A DNA stretch of 64,000 nucleotides from Desmonostoc vinosum HA7617-LM4 (GTDB lineage Bacteria; Cyanobacteriota; Cyanobacteriia; Cyanobacteriales; Nostocaceae). The translations under genes and the position numbers were made by a program. The notes below the pieces were generated by a model. It did not search any database. It had not been told where the DNA came from and worked only from the letters and a program-made list of their open reading frames with translations. This document shows positions 15,318 to 24,822 of this stretch, piece after piece. Location: assembly GCA_019359515.1 (NCBI GenBank), contig JAHHHC010000005.1, forward strand, positions 1 to 64,000, written 5' to 3'. Positions within the stretch are counted from its first letter, which is position 1. Every line of letters starts with the position of its first letter.

Positions 15318-15569
15318 TCAACTATCAATTATTCGGATGTAAATATTGCGAGCAGTATCTTGAGTTATTATTGATAATGTATCTGCAATTTTAATAATTA
15401 AATCAGGAAAACGTTGTTCTAAAGTAATTATTGTTCCTGGTGTTAACCTCATTGATATAAGTTTTTTAATTATAGTTGCATCTTGATGCTGGCAAAAACT
15501 GATTATTCCTCGCTCTCCCGTTCTTAATAATTCTAATGAGCAGCCAGTTACACTAAATGGAATAAACAT
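15318..15569 (-). CDS. feoA: FeoA-domain protein
   Basis: An 83-residue SH3-like FeoA domain: GERGIISFCQHQDATIIKKLISM and then RLTPGTIITLEQRFPDLIIKI. FeoA domains modulate the ferrous-iron channel FeoB, but no feoB is adjacent. It is downstream of fdxH on the same strand (gap about 120 bp), as in other heterocystous nif clusters, so it may help supply iron for nitrogenase assembly. Gene symbol is by domain only. Confidence 0.8.
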   Translation of the reverse strand: MFIPFSVTGCSLELLRTGERGIISFCQHQDATIIKKLISMRLTPGTIITLEQRFPDLIIKIADTLSIITQDTARNIYIRIIDS

Positions 15570-15688
15570 TGCAGATAAAGGGTATAAAAAATGAAGTATG
15601 AAGGGAAAGCATGAAGTAAGTTTTTATTCTTCATCCTTTATCCTTCATCCTTTACTTAGTTACTTAGAGCAGTAACCAAAGCAATAAT

Positions 15689-15988
15689 CTAGACGAGATA
15701 TGGCTCTTGATGTGTCTTAATCGTGCAATTAGAACGGGGATAGGTAACACAAAGCAAAGCAAATCCTTTAGACGTTTGCTCGTCATCTAAAAAGATTTGA
15801 TCAGATTGATCAACTTCACCTTCAACCACTTTGCCAACACAGCTAGAACAAGAACCTGAATGACAAGAAAAAGGTAAATCAATACCATTTTCTCCTGCTG
15901 CTTCTAGGATAGTGCTTTCTTCGTCTACTTCAATTGTGGTATCGAGGTCTTCTTTTTTGTTGATTAATCTAACTTGATAGGTAGCCAT
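15689..15988 (-). CDS. fdxH: Heterocyst [2Fe-2S] ferredoxin FdxH
   Basis: A 99-residue plant-type ferredoxin. The cluster ligands are C42, C47, C50 and C80 in the CHSGSCSSC segment and the later ALLC. FdxH donates electrons to dinitrogenase reductase in heterocysts. It differs from vegetative PetF by the serine-rich loop and the basic N-terminal segment [10 protein letters not shown]. It is the last of the hes/fdx part of the nif cluster; a gap of about 230 bp separates it from hesB, so it may have its own promoter. Confidence 0.95.
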   Translation of the reverse strand: MATYQVRLINKKEDLDTTIEVDEESTILEAAGENGIDLPFSCHSGSCSSCVGKVVEGEVDQSDQIFLDDEQTSKGFALLCVTYPRSNCTIKTHQEPYLV

Positions 15989-16215
15989 TTTCCAGTTCTC
16001 CTCAAACGTTACATAACTTATGTTTAGTTCCCCAAGCCTGATAGTTTCCGTATCCTACTCTACTCTTCAAGAAACTATCTAGGATGTGTAGCGATCGCTT
16101 CGCTATAATTCAAAACAAACAAACGAATACAGTTAGCAAAAACACACCAACACCTAACGCCAATTGGTGGACTACTTCGACTAAGCTCAGCACCAGTAAC
16201 TGAGAACTGATAATG

Positions 16216-16587
16216 TTAGCTACAAGGTACACCATTAGGTGTACAATCGCCTGTTTTAAAAGACTTTCCACAGCCGCAGGTATCAGTTGCATTAGGGTTA
16301 ATGAACTTAAAGCCACTCTCCATTACCCCTTCAACAAAATCAACCACAATCCCATTAAGTAATGGTGCGCTTTTAGCATCAACGTAGACTAACACCTTAC
16401 CTTGCTGGATAACTAAATCATCTGGTTGCGGCTTGCTAGTAATATCGATCGCATATTCGTAGCCACTGCAACCACCGTCTTTTACAGAGATGCGAACACC
16501 TTTAGTTGCACCATTTTCATCGGCAGCAGAACCGCGCAAAAATGCCCACAGATGAAACTCTGCTTTTTCTGATAAAGTAACAGTCAT
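16216..16587 (-). CDS. hesB: HesB, IscA-family Fe-S assembly protein
   Basis: A 123-residue A-type scaffold or carrier for Fe-S clusters. The three conserved cysteines are present: one in KDGGCSGYEY and two in the C-terminal CGCGKSF. The start at 16587 has GGAG 7-8 nt upstream; a longer in-frame start at 16629 would add 14 residues unlike the family. It follows hesA by about 110 bp in the cluster, as in Anabaena. Likely role: cluster delivery to nitrogenase proteins. Confidence 0.93.
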   Translation of the reverse strand: MTVTLSEKAEFHLWAFLRGSAADENGATKGVRISVKDGGCSGYEYAIDITSKPQPDDLVIQQGKVLVYVDAKSAPLLNGIVVDFVEGVMESGFKFINPNATDTCGCGKSFKTGDCTPNGVPCS

Positions 16588-16700
16588 TAAATCTCCTTTA
16601 GTTGTCATTTGTCCGTAGTCAACAGTCAATGGTCAAAAACTTTTGACTAGTAGAAATATCTCTTTCCCAGTAGCCAGTCCCCAGTACCCAGTCCTTATTT

Positions 16701-17501
16701 TCAATGACTTAAATTACTAGTCGGTTCCATCGATTTAGATTGTGCATATCTCCAAGGTGCGCTGTTGCCGCATACTGGACAAGAGCGATCACGATGACAA
16801 CGGCGTTTAGCAAATTCCATTCGATTCAAATCAATCGTCAGTAATTGCGACAATAGAGGTTGACTAAACCCAGTAATTAGCTTGATAGCCTCCATCGCCG
16901 TCAAACAAGCCAAGGTTCCAGAAACAGCGCCTAAAACTGAAAAGCCACGCCGATCCCAGTCAGGCTTTTCAGGAAAAATACAAGACAAACAAGGCGTCAC
17001 ACCAGGAATAATCGTTGTCAGGTAAGCCTCCATCCCATCCATCGCAGCTTCTACCATCGGCTTACGCCAGCGCACACAAGCTTCATTTAACAAATTGCGT
17101 TCAGTAAAATTGTGGGCACAATCAAGCGCCATATCAGCCGATTGCACCAACGAATCTACATTTTCCGGGGTGATGTATTCGTGAACTGCTTCTATCTCGA
17201 TATCAGGATTGATAGCCGCTAAAGTTTCCTTAGCCTTGAATACCCTTGGGTTACCTACCCAATCATCCGTCATCAAAACTTGACGATTCATATCATCTAG
17301 CCGCAAGTCGCCACCCCGAACTAGAATGAGTCGCCCAACGCCTGCTACTGCCAGGTAAAGCGCCGCTGTACCACCCAATCCCCCTACACCAGTCACCAAA
17401 ACTGTCGCTGACTTCAAGCGCTTCTGTGCTGCTTCGCCAAAGTTGGGGAGCATCATTTGGCGACTATAGCGTTCTAACTCTGTAGGCGTTAGATCTACCA
17501 C
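16701..17501 (-). CDS. hesA: HesA, ThiF/MoeB-family adenylyltransferase
   Basis: A 266-residue E1-like protein. The nucleotide-binding motif is VLVTGVGGLGGTAALYLA, followed by the DLRLDDMNRQVL segment and the CLSCIF and CPVCG pairs that bind zinc in this family. It adenylates the C-terminus of a small partner protein in ThiF/MoeB relatives; its partner in nitrogen fixation is not settled. It lies 10 nt downstream of nifW and upstream of hesB, the usual order. Confidence 0.92.
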   Translation of the reverse strand: MVDLTPTELERYSRQMMLPNFGEAAQKRLKSATVLVTGVGGLGGTAALYLAVAGVGRLILVRGGDLRLDDMNRQVLMTDDWVGNPRVFKAKETLAAINPDIEIEAVHEYITPENVDSLVQSADMALDCAHNFTERNLLNEACVRWRKPMVEAAMDGMEAYLTTIIPGVTPCLSCIFPEKPDWDRRGFSVLGAVSGTLACLTAMEAIKLITGFSQPLLSQLLTIDLNRMEFAKRRCHRDRSCPVCGNSAPWRYAQSKSMEPTSNLSH

Positions 17502-17511
17502 TTTTTAACTC

Positions 17512-17829
17512 CTAATCAGAATTAATTTCTGTCAGCCTGACTACATTCTTTGGCTTCTCGTTAAACACTTTGAACAACTTTTGTTCTTGGGGTGTAGATT
17601 CAAGAAATACCTCATAAGCTTTTTGCAAAGCTAAAGAATATTCATGTAGCCTTTCTTCTTCACTCAAATTAGGAGAATTATGATCAATTTCCCTAATATA
17701 TTGAGAAAACTTTTTCAATATATGTAAACGATTGACATTTACAAACTTTTGATCATAGGGCAGATTAAAAAACAGAAAGTATTCCTCTGCATCTGCAAGC
17801 CGCTTAAATTCATCAATATTACTTGTCAT
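17512..17829 (-). CDS. nifW: Nitrogenase-stabilising protein NifW
   Basis: A 105-residue protein of the NifW family. The N-terminal FKRLADAEEYFLFFNLPYD is characteristic. NifW associates with the MoFe protein and is thought to protect it or assist its maturation. Its ATG overlaps the stop of the upstream CCE_0567-like gene by 4 nt, and hesA follows 10 nt later, so these genes are co-translated. Confidence 0.92.
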   Translation of the reverse strand: MTSNIDEFKRLADAEEYFLFFNLPYDQKFVNVNRLHILKKFSQYIREIDHNSPNLSEEERLHEYSLALQKAYEVFLESTPQEQKLFKVFNEKPKNVVRLTEINSD

Positions 17830-18044
17830 TTAGCACTCTCCAATTTTTTCAGCTGTTGCTTAAGTTCATCTAATTGTCGATAGATTTCATAAGTTGCAGC
17901 TGCAACATCCATAAGTTGTTGATAATCTGTTGGTAGCCCCTCTGCTAAATCATGCAGATCCATTTTCATTTGACCTGCTTTGCTGTTAAGGCGTTTGATT
18001 TGACTTGTAAGTTCTTCAATGCTTGTTTTTTCTGCTTGCACCAT
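17826..18044 (-). CDS. CCE_0567-family small nif-associated protein
   Basis: A 72-residue helical hairpin protein. It matches the CCE_0567/DUF683-type family found in cyanobacterial nif clusters, with the ELTSQIKRLNSKAGQMKMDLHDLAEGLP helix and a C-terminal coiled coil. A metal-binding role has been proposed for the family. It is located between the nifX-DUF269 pair and nifW and overlaps nifW by 4 nt. A repeat of about 240 bp has been inserted just upstream of it. Confidence 0.85.
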   Translation of the reverse strand: MVQAEKTSIEELTSQIKRLNSKAGQMKMDLHDLAEGLPTDYQQLMDVAAATYEIYRQLDELKQQLKKLESAK

Positions 18045-18055
18045 TAGCTCCTCTC

Positions 18056-18297
18056 TTAAATAATTCGTAATTCGTAATGACGCGACGCTCCTGCGTCGCT
18101 AACGCTTCGCTATCGAGGACTCGCTACCGCTTCGCTAACGTAATTCGTAATGACGCGACGCTCCTGTGTCGCTCTAAGCGAAGCTATGCCGTAGGCTTTA
18201 CGCTAACGTAATTCGTAATTAAGTTTTGTAATGGGATTTAACCCCAACACAAAACTTGTCGGTTCTATAACCGGGGGACTTAAACCCACGGAACTAG
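18056..18297. repeat. Dispersed repeat family, copy C, inside the nif operon
   Basis: Inverted relative to copies A (4303) and B (10080): reading plus-strand it starts with AATTCGTAATTCGTAATGAC and ends GACTTAAACCCACGGAACTA. It contains two tandem GACGCGACGCTCCTG blocks and inverted GCTTCGCTAACG units. It separates the DUF269 gene from the CCE_0567 gene. Its hairpins could affect read-through from nifX-DUF269 into nifW-hesA-hesB. Confidence 0.75.
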
Positions 18298-18774
18298 TTA
18301 AAGCTTGCCAACTTCCGGAAAGCGCTTTGCTAAATCAATACCTTTTTGTACAAACTTATCGCCCTCTTCGGCTAATTTTTCTAGAGAGTCAAAGCCAAAG
18401 CGATGAGCATCACGTAAAGTTTTTACTGCTAACAAAAGACGACCAGAAAATACTAGTGCCCAACCAAATCCCTCATGACTTAAGTCAATTACAACTTGGG
18501 ATATCAGACCTGTTTCTTTTTCAATTCCAGCAGCTACAGCTCTGAAAAATACCATAATTCGGGCTTGAGTAATCGGATCAATTTCACCTTCAATAGAAAT
18601 TTCACGTTTCTTTTGTTTGGTGACAACAAATGGTTTCAGAATCAATTCATCTGACCAACTACGATAAACTCCGTAAGTATCTTGACCCCGGATTTGCAAT
18701 ACTAATGTCTTGAGAAAAGGTGAGCTTAAGACATCGGTTGTAGCGGTTCCGTTCACACTGTTATTTGTAGTCAT
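18298..18774 (-). CDS. NifX-associated nitrogen fixation protein (DUF269)
   Basis: A 158-residue member of the DUF269/NifX-associated family, recognised by the FLKTLVLQIRGQDTYGVYRSW start and the FGWALVFSGRLL segment. It regularly accompanies nifX in diazotrophs; its biochemical role is not defined. Its ATG overlaps the nifX stop by 4 nt, so it is translationally coupled to nifX. Its stop abuts the repeat at 18056-18297. Confidence 0.92.
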   Translation of the reverse strand: MTTNNSVNGTATTDVLSSPFLKTLVLQIRGQDTYGVYRSWSDELILKPFVVTKQKKREISIEGEIDPITQARIMVFFRAVAAGIEKETGLISQVVIDLSHEGFGWALVFSGRLLLAVKTLRDAHRFGFDSLEKLAEEGDKFVQKGIDLAKRFPEVGKL

Positions 18775-19184
18775 ACGGTTGCTTGGTCTTCAACTTCATC
18801 GGCAAAACTTGTAGTTTTTTGTTGCAAGGCTTTACGTAACCAAGGCGGAGGATTACCTTTGAGGGTTTGCACTAATTTAGTTAACACCTCATTAATTTCT
18901 TCTTCTTCCGATCGCGCCTTAATTGGAGTTACACCTTTTTTGATTAAACGAGCCGCAGCACTTCCACCAATTGCTACAACATACACAATTGTGCAGTCTT
19001 CTAAAGCTGCAAGTTTTGGTGCGAGTTTACTTTCGTTACCGTCTTCTTTAAGGTCGCCAGAAAATGATAGAGTCTCTAGAAATTGATATCCTTCATTTGA
19101 GATTTCATAAACATCAATTTCCTGAGCTGCACCGAAGTGAGCATTAATATGAACTCGGTCACTTGTCGTGAAGGCAATTTTCAT
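18771..19184 (-). CDS. nifX: NifX, FeMo-co/NifB-co carrier
   Basis: A 137-residue protein of the NifX/NafY family (MKIAFTTSDRVHINAHFGAA). It binds FeMo-co precursors during transfer between NifEN and the MoFe protein. The start at 19184 has GGAG 7-8 nt upstream; in-frame codons further upstream run through a G/C-rich intergenic repeat (19196-19375) and would add an unrelated Arg/Pro-rich leader. It follows nifN after about 150 bp of repeats. Confidence 0.93.
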   Translation of the reverse strand: MKIAFTTSDRVHINAHFGAAQEIDVYEISNEGYQFLETLSFSGDLKEDGNESKLAPKLAALEDCTIVYVVAIGGSAAARLIKKGVTPIKARSEEEEINEVLTKLVQTLKGNPPPWLRKALQQKTTSFADEVEDQATV

Positions 19185-19195
19185 TTTGTTCTCCT

Positions 19196-19375
19196 GCGTT
19201 GGGGACTGGGGAATCAAAAGGACGCGGGGACGCGGGGACGCGGTGACGGAGGGACGCGGGGACGCGGGGACGCGGTGACGCGGGGAATGTAAATGAAAGT
19301 TTCTCCGCGTCACCGTGTCTCCCTCTCTCCGCGTCATCTCCCCACTCCCCACTCCCCACTCCCTACTCCCCATAA
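19196..19375. repeat. G/C-rich short tandem repeats between nifN and nifX
   Basis: Two blocks: GACGCGGG-type units (19210-19290) and CCCCACTC-type units (19335-19375). The left block keeps long frames open by chance. The right block is read through by the last codons of nifN. Confidence 0.8.
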
Positions 19376-20677
19376 ATGTTTAACTCTCTCTTCTTCTGCT
19401 TCTAAAAAGAGGTTGCCGATGCCAAATAAAAGTTCCATTGTGCCGCGATAGCCGACTTTGGTAAATTGACCATTACCTAAGCGGTCATAAATGGGAATAC
19501 CTAAACGATAAAGAGGAATCAACAGACGTTTGGCGATCGCGTTCACGTTAGAATTGCCTATGAGCAAATCAGACCCAGTTGCTAAATTCTCAAAGTCTTC
19601 CAAATCGCCGATGGTGACGCTTTTGACTGGGAGTTTTTCTAAAAGAGGCGATCGCGTTGTCGTCACTGCTGCGTGAATTTGCGCCCCCATTGATTGTAAA
19701 AAATGCACCGTTGACCACAATAGGTCTGGTTCCAATGCTAAAGATACTCGTTTGGCACTAAAGTAAAAGTGCGTATCCAGCATCGCATCTTGCAACTGGC
19801 GACGCTGGTGGCGGTATTTTTCTGGGACGCTGTTGCTGCTGATAATAGCCAATGCTTGGAGAAACTCATCCACTGGTTCTAACCCAGTCAATTCGCCAAA
19901 CACCTCGTAGGGAATGCCAAACCGTTCTTCTAGAATTTTGGCTGCACCCCGCATACTTTCGCCTAAAGCAATAGTAAAGGCAGAACGCCCAACTTCTCGC
20001 AGTTGTGCCAAGGTTGTACCGCTGAGGGTTACAGCACTATAGTCATCTTCTAAGTGACCGTCTAATGAAGCGCCCAGATCGGGTACGAAGATGGGTACAA
20101 GTCCAAAAGCGGTGACAATCTCTTTGATTTCCTGCACATCCCCTGGTGTAAAGGCAGAACCAGCTAAAATTGTGACCTGTTCTGTTTTGGTTGTTCCCAG
20201 TTGCGGAATTTCAGTAACTATGCTTTCTACAGCAACAGCAAAACCATCTTGCAATGCACCTTTAAAATCGGGAGTTGGAGCAAAAATGATCGCCAACTCA
20301 TCTAATTCTGGATGGCGATCGCGGATATCCTTGAGAAAAAGCTCAATATCATCGCCTCTAGTTTCCGTTAGTCCTGTGGTACATAAACCAATAATTTCTG
20401 GTTTAGCCTTTTCCACCAAAGTGAGAATTGCCTGTTCTACATTCTCTTCACCACCCAAGATGGTAGTGACTTCCGTCATCGCCGTTGTTGCTAGAGGAAT
20501 CGCCTCTCGAAAATGCCGCACCAAGACAACTTTGGCGAAAGCAGTACAACCTTGAGAACCGTGGAATAAAGGCATTGTTCCCTTTAATCCCAAAAAAGCC
20601 AAAGATGCACCCAAAGCTTGACTCTGTTTGAGAGGATTAACCGTAACCGACTTATCAGGAACAGTAACGATCGCCAT
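19334..20677 (-). CDS. nifN: FeMo-co scaffold subunit NifN
   Basis: A 447-residue NifK-like subunit of the NifEN scaffold on which FeMo-co is completed. Conserved segments include GSQGCTAFAKVVLVRHFREA with its cluster Cys, and GLCTTGLTETRGDD. Its ATG overlaps the nifE stop in the arrangement TAATG, so translation is coupled. The last dozen residues (GVGSGEWGVGR) are encoded by the GGGGAGT heptamer repeat between nifN and nifX and are not part of the family fold, so the original stop was lost or moved. Confidence 0.95.
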   Translation of the reverse strand: MAIVTVPDKSVTVNPLKQSQALGASLAFLGLKGTMPLFHGSQGCTAFAKVVLVRHFREAIPLATTAMTEVTTILGGEENVEQAILTLVEKAKPEIIGLCTTGLTETRGDDIELFLKDIRDRHPELDELAIIFAPTPDFKGALQDGFAVAVESIVTEIPQLGTTKTEQVTILAGSAFTPGDVQEIKEIVTAFGLVPIFVPDLGASLDGHLEDDYSAVTLSGTTLAQLREVGRSAFTIALGESMRGAAKILEERFGIPYEVFGELTGLEPVDEFLQALAIISSNSVPEKYRHQRRQLQDAMLDTHFYFSAKRVSLALEPDLLWSTVHFLQSMGAQIHAAVTTTRSPLLEKLPVKSVTIGDLEDFENLATGSDLLIGNSNVNAIAKRLLIPLYRLGIPIYDRLGNGQFTKVGYRGTMELLFGIGNLFLEAEEERVKHLWGVGSGEWGVGR

Positions 20678-22116
20678 TAAATCACCTCCTCAATCACAGA
20701 CGCAAACAAAGAACTCTCCAAGTCTTGGCGTTCCTGCGTCACTGTGTCCTCTTCCCAAGGCGCTGGCTTACGTATCTGTTGCCAAATCGGGCTATAGAGG
20801 GCTTCATACAATTCTCTTGCCATTTCAACCATTCCCACATAACCTGCATAGGGATGATGGCGTTCTTGGTTAATATCAAGGAAAGGAATCCGCGCTTTGA
20901 GAGCAGTGTATTGGTTACGACCACCGGCAATCAGCATATCTGCGTTAGTATCTCTCACCAATTGCAGTAGTTCTTTAGCATTGCCCTTCTCTAGCATGAT
21001 GCCATCGTTGCCCAGTAAGTTCTTGATTTTGGCTTTATCCTCTTCCGTACTTTTTCTAGTACTGGTAGCAACAACCTCAATACCCAAATCCTTAGCCGCC
21101 GAGATAATCGACCAACTCTTAACCCCACCAGTATAAAGCACAACACGCTTACCTTTGAGACGGGCGCGATAGGGAGCTAGCGCCAAATCTAAAGCCGTAG
21201 TTTCCTCTGCAATCAGCTTTTCTGTACGCTCTTGCAAATCAGGGTTGCCCAACTTCGCTGCAATCCTCCGCAAACAGCGGTTCATATCATCAATGCCATA
21301 GAAAGACTCTTCAATATAAGGAATGCTGTAACGCTCCTCCATCTTTCTAGCCATATTTAGCAGCGCCCGCGAGCAGATCATCACATTCAACTTAGCGCGG
21401 TGAGCGTAGCGAATTTCATTGTAACGAGCATCACCAGTAATTTTGGATAAAACCCGAATACCCAATTTTTCCAACAGCGGCGTTACTCCCCACATTTCCC
21501 CAGCGATATTGTACTCACCGATTAAGTTAATATCATAGGGTGTAGTGAATTCCGGTTCCGCAGTGCCAACTACATATTCTAGTAAAGCTTCCCCGCCAAA
21601 ACGGTTACCCAAATTTTTGCTACCAATAAACCCTGGTGCAATTACTGGAATCACCGGAGTCCCGATTTTTTCAGCAGCTGCCTTACAAACAGCTTCCATA
21701 TCATCGCCAATCAAAGCTGTGACACAGGTAGCGTAGACAAAAATCGCCGCCGGCTGATAACGCTCATGAACTTCTAGAATCGCCTTATAGAGCTTCTTTT
21801 CACCACCAAAAATTACATCATTTTCAGTCAAATCAGTAGTGAAACCCGTCTTATAAAGCTGAGGCCCAGAAGAGAGACTACCACGACTACCCCAAGAATT
21901 ACCAGCACAGGCGATCGGGCCGTGGACTAAATGAGCAGCATCTGCAATTGGCACAAGAGCAATCATTGCCCCATCAAAAGCACAGCCCCCTTGAGCAGCT
22001 CCAGGTTGGGCTTGTTGCGTACAAGACTTATTTTTCTTTCCTGTATTTTTATGCTGATTATGTTCGCATCCCGGCTCATTGAGCAACTCATTAATTTTGC
22101 CTTGGGTAATTTTCAT
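20677..22116 (-). CDS. nifE: FeMo-co scaffold subunit NifE
   Basis: A 479-residue NifD-like scaffold subunit. Visible marks are the N-terminal [10 protein letters not shown], the Cys/Gly-rich [36 protein letters not shown], and [11 protein letters not shown]. It works with NifN to accept NifB-co and finish FeMo-co with Mo and homocitrate. It overlaps nifN by one base and lies about 150 bp downstream of the Mo-dependent-nitrogenase-like gene. Length is normal. Confidence 0.96.
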   Translation of the reverse strand: MKITQGKINELLNEPGCEHNQHKNTGKKNKSCTQQAQPGAAQGGCAFDGAMIALVPIADAAHLVHGPIACAGNSWGSRGSLSSGPQLYKTGFTTDLTENDVIFGGEKKLYKAILEVHERYQPAAIFVYATCVTALIGDDMEAVCKAAAEKIGTPVIPVIAPGFIGSKNLGNRFGGEALLEYVVGTAEPEFTTPYDINLIGEYNIAGEMWGVTPLLEKLGIRVLSKITGDARYNEIRYAHRAKLNVMICSRALLNMARKMEERYSIPYIEESFYGIDDMNRCLRRIAAKLGNPDLQERTEKLIAEETTALDLALAPYRARLKGKRVVLYTGGVKSWSIISAAKDLGIEVVATSTRKSTEEDKAKIKNLLGNDGIMLEKGNAKELLQLVRDTNADMLIAGGRNQYTALKARIPFLDINQERHHPYAGYVGMVEMARELYEALYSPIWQQIRKPAPWEEDTVTQERQDLESSLFASVIEEVI

Positions 22117-22267
22117 CTCTCTTCTCTTATTGGATGGCAGGTGTTATACGAATTCGTAATTCGTAATTAAGAGGCGTCAGATTAAATGTAAATTAGCAGG
22201 TTTACATCTGTAGCCTTATTTTGGAGAATTGGTATTAATTGTTCTTGGAATAATTAATTACCAATGA

Positions 22268-22600
22268 CTAACAAATATATTTTGTAACATCCTCCCCACA
22301 TTCATCAGCAAGGTAAGACAAAGCCCGAAAACGCAAACCCACAAACTCGTCATACAAAGGATTGAGTTTACACAATGCTGGAATATGGAAAGACCGCCCA
22401 AACAAATTAATATTTCGCTCAAAAGGGCAACAGCAAGGAATTACTTGACAAATAATATGAGCGAAGCGATTATGTTTAACTTGAATTCCATCCACCAACC
22501 GACGCAAAGGATTGAGGATATCTAAAAAGCCTAATTTCTTATACTTACGTGGATGGTAATGCTCATGATGATGATGAGTGTGATGATTGATAGATTCCAT
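22268..22600 (-). CDS. Mo-dependent nitrogenase C-terminal-like protein
   Basis: A 110-residue protein of the family named after the Mo-dependent nitrogenase C-terminal domain (PF06967), seen between nifK and nifE in heterocystous cyanobacteria. It has a His-rich N-terminus (HHTHHHHEHYHPRKYKK) that may bind metal, and a cysteine group (CQVIPCCCPFERNI). The ATG is at 22600. The function is unknown; location suggests metal handling for nitrogenase. Confidence 0.85.
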   Translation of the reverse strand: MESINHHTHHHHEHYHPRKYKKLGFLDILNPLRRLVDGIQVKHNRFAHIICQVIPCCCPFERNINLFGRSFHIPALCKLNPLYDEFVGLRFRALSYLADECGEDVTKYIC

Positions 22601-22756
22601 AATAAATACCTCAGGTAAATGCTAGGAAGAAAAAGGTAAGTAGGGAATTGGGTACTGGGTAATGGGTACTGGGAAGAATTTAATTCCCTATTCCTTATTC
22701 CCTATTCCCTATTCCCCCTTCCTTACCCTTTGGCACTCCGCCAGAGAAGACAATTT

Positions 22757-24292
22757 CTAACGAATCAAATCGTAAGAAATATCAGTCTTAGAAGGAATGT
22801 TAGTGTTATGATCGATGTCCTCGAAGATAGTGTTAACAACCCAGTTGAGGAGGTTAATCACACCTTGATAACCGATAGTGCTGTAGCGGTGTAGGTGGTG
22901 ACGATCCATAATTGGATAGCCAATTCTCACGAGGGGAACCTTACAATCGCGCCACAGGTACTTACCGTAGGAATTACCGATTAACAAGTCTACGGGTTCA
23001 GTGAACAGCAATGAACGCATATGCCACAAGTCCTTACCACCCCAGATTTTGGCTTCCTTGCCGAAGGGGCTAGAATCTAGCAATGCTTGCAATTCTTTCT
23101 GGAACTCTTCATTGGAGTTGTGAACCAGAATATGTACAGGTTCAGCACCCAATTCCAACATGAAACCAACTACGCTGTAAACTAAATCTGGGTCGCCGTA
23201 GATAGCGAAGCGCTTGCCATGAACCCATGCATGAGAGTCAGTCATAGCATCAACTGCGCGACCGCGTTCGATTTCTAGTTCTTCGGGAATGGGCTTACCA
23301 CTCAATTCGCTGAGTTTCATCAAAAACTCATCAGTAGCCTTAATACCCCAAGGACGAGAAACTACAACGTCTTGCTTCCATTCTTTAGCGATGTAATCAC
23401 GAGTTTTGGGAGTAGAGTGAGCTTGCATAACAACTGTAGCTTTAGCATTAATTGCATCTGCTGCATCTTCTAACTTAGTACCACCTGGGTACATATCAAA
23501 TTCACCTGTGTTAGGTGCATCCAAATAGTCGCTGTTATCTGAGAGAATGGTGTAGTCGATGCCAAACAAAGAAGCAATCCGTTTTACTTCGCGGAGATTA
23601 CCAACGTAGGTATCAAAACCGGAAATAAAATTGATTTTGCCATTGCTGGTTTCTTTCTTCTTACCTGCGGTTAAGGTAGTCAAAATTCCCTTCATCATGT
23701 TATCGTAGCCAGTGATGTGGGAACCGACGAAACTGGGAGTGTGAGCAAAAGGTACAGGGAAATCTTCAGGAACTGAACCTGATTTTTTGGAAGTACCAAT
23801 AAAAGCTTGTAAGTCATCCCCGATAACCTCTGCCATACAGGTGGTGCAGACAGCAATCATCTTGGGCTTGTAAAGTTGGTAAGAGTTTGCCAAGCCATCA
23901 ATCATGTTTTGCAATCCACCAAACACCGCTGCATCTTCAGTCATGGAAGAAGATACACCAGAGAAAGGTTCTTTGTAGTGACGGGTTAAGTGGGTGCGGA
24001 AGTAAGCCACGCAACCTTGAGAACCTTGCACGAAGGGTAAAGTACCTTCAAAACCCACAGCAGCAAACATTGCGCCCAAAGGTTGGCAACCTTTAGCAGG
24101 GTTAACGGTCAAAGCTTCACGAGCAAAGTTCTTTTCACGATACTCCCAACCCTTTGTCCATTCTGCAACCCGTTTTACTTCTTCGGGGTCGTGACCGTTT
24201 TCAAACTGTTTCTTATTTTGAAATAGTTGTTGGTACTCTGGCTGGTGGAATAGCTCTACGTGGTCTTGAATTTTGTCGGGATTCTGAGGCAT
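22757..24292 (-). CDS. nifK: Nitrogenase MoFe protein beta subunit NifK
   Basis: A 511-residue beta subunit of dinitrogenase, which shares the P-cluster with NifD. P-cluster cysteines are visible in [31 protein letters not shown] and [14 protein letters not shown]. Length is normal for cyanobacteria. In the vegetative genome it is about 270 bp from the 3' stub of nifD; after excision of the nifD element it follows the complete nifD. The spacer contains a hairpin and repeat units. A repeat-rich stretch of about 155 bp follows before the next gene. Confidence 0.97.
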   Translation of the reverse strand: MPQNPDKIQDHVELFHQPEYQQLFQNKKQFENGHDPEEVKRVAEWTKGWEYREKNFAREALTVNPAKGCQPLGAMFAAVGFEGTLPFVQGSQGCVAYFRTHLTRHYKEPFSGVSSSMTEDAAVFGGLQNMIDGLANSYQLYKPKMIAVCTTCMAEVIGDDLQAFIGTSKKSGSVPEDFPVPFAHTPSFVGSHITGYDNMMKGILTTLTAGKKKETSNGKINFISGFDTYVGNLREVKRIASLFGIDYTILSDNSDYLDAPNTGEFDMYPGGTKLEDAADAINAKATVVMQAHSTPKTRDYIAKEWKQDVVVSRPWGIKATDEFLMKLSELSGKPIPEELEIERGRAVDAMTDSHAWVHGKRFAIYGDPDLVYSVVGFMLELGAEPVHILVHNSNEEFQKELQALLDSSPFGKEAKIWGGKDLWHMRSLLFTEPVDLLIGNSYGKYLWRDCKVPLVRIGYPIMDRHHLHRYSTIGYQGVINLLNWVVNTIFEDIDHNTNIPSKTDISYDLIR

Positions 24293-24559
24293 TTCTGGAT
24301 CTCCAAGCTTACTGAAATCGTTACTAATTAATCAATGGGGAGTGGGAGCTTGTACTAAGCGGCTTGCCTTGAGCGAAGTCGAAAGAAGTCGAAGTATAGG
24401 GAGTGGGAATGTGTTCAAAACTCAGAATGCAAAATACAAAACTAATTTGAATTTTGAATTTTGAGTCGCACCAAAGGTGCGCTAGAAGCACAAATTGAAT
24501 TTTGAATTCCCAACTCCCTCCTGGGGATTTAAAACCCCAGGCTGATTTCTCCCATTTCC
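24293..24559. other. nifD-nifK spacer with hairpin
   Basis: Contains a stem-loop at 24520-24541 (CCTGGGG and CCCCAGG arms, 8-nt loop) close behind the nifD stop, plus TTTTGAATT and GAGCGAAGTCGAA repeat units. The hairpin could stabilise the nifHD part of the mRNA relative to nifK; this is an inference. Confidence 0.6.
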
Positions 24560-24704
24560 TTATACGGCAGCTTTAGCCTTAGCTTCTGCTTTCTTGCTCC
24601 AAGGAGCGCCAATTAATCCCCAAGTGGGACTGTTGAGAGCTAAATCCATATCACGAGCAAAGATGGCAAAGCCGTCATAACCGTGATAAGGGCCGGAGTA
24701 ATCC
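24560..24704 (-). CDS. nifD: nifD 3' segment (C-terminal 44 residues)
   Basis: The minus strand reads [20 protein letters not shown] and continues to [10 protein letters not shown] before a TAA at 24560-24562. This is the missing C-terminus of NifD, separated from its start by the nifD element. It joins in frame to the 5' segment at 36541 through the shared 11-bp CGGAGTAATCC. The rejoined gene would have 1500 nt and give 499 residues. It has no start of its own and is not translated until excision. Confidence 0.96.
24694..24704. other. nifD element core site, nifK side
   Basis: CGGAGTAATCC, identical to 36541-36551. Site-specific recombination between the two copies removes the element and fuses codons in frame (Asp-Tyr-Ser-Gly). 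Confidence 0.95.
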
Positions 24705-24722
24705 TTTTGATGGTTTAATTAT

Positions 24723-24822
24723 CTAAAACAGCCTAATGTTTGCAGTAAGCAATGTTAATTCTAAACATTGTTCATTGATAACACATTTATTTTTAGGCTA
24801 AATCTAGGCTAAAAACACAGCG
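24723..24822 (+). promoter_or_regulatory. xisA upstream region with candidate NtcA-like site and arm motifs
   Basis: Contains GTA-AGCAATGT-TAA (24745-24758), one base off GTA-N8-TAC, and an inverted repeat CAATGTT / AACATTG (24750-24756 and 24764-24770). Two AGGCTAAA motifs (24795-24802 and 24806-24813) lie just before the xisA start; a matching motif is found at the other end of the element. Binding of NtcA upstream of xisA is known in Anabaena; the site here is only a candidate. Confidence 0.4.

Noticed and set aside
19185-19373. Longer NifX with an Arg/Pro-rich leader
   Set aside because: The leader is translated intergenic repeat; the ATG at 19184 has a good GGAG and matches the family start.
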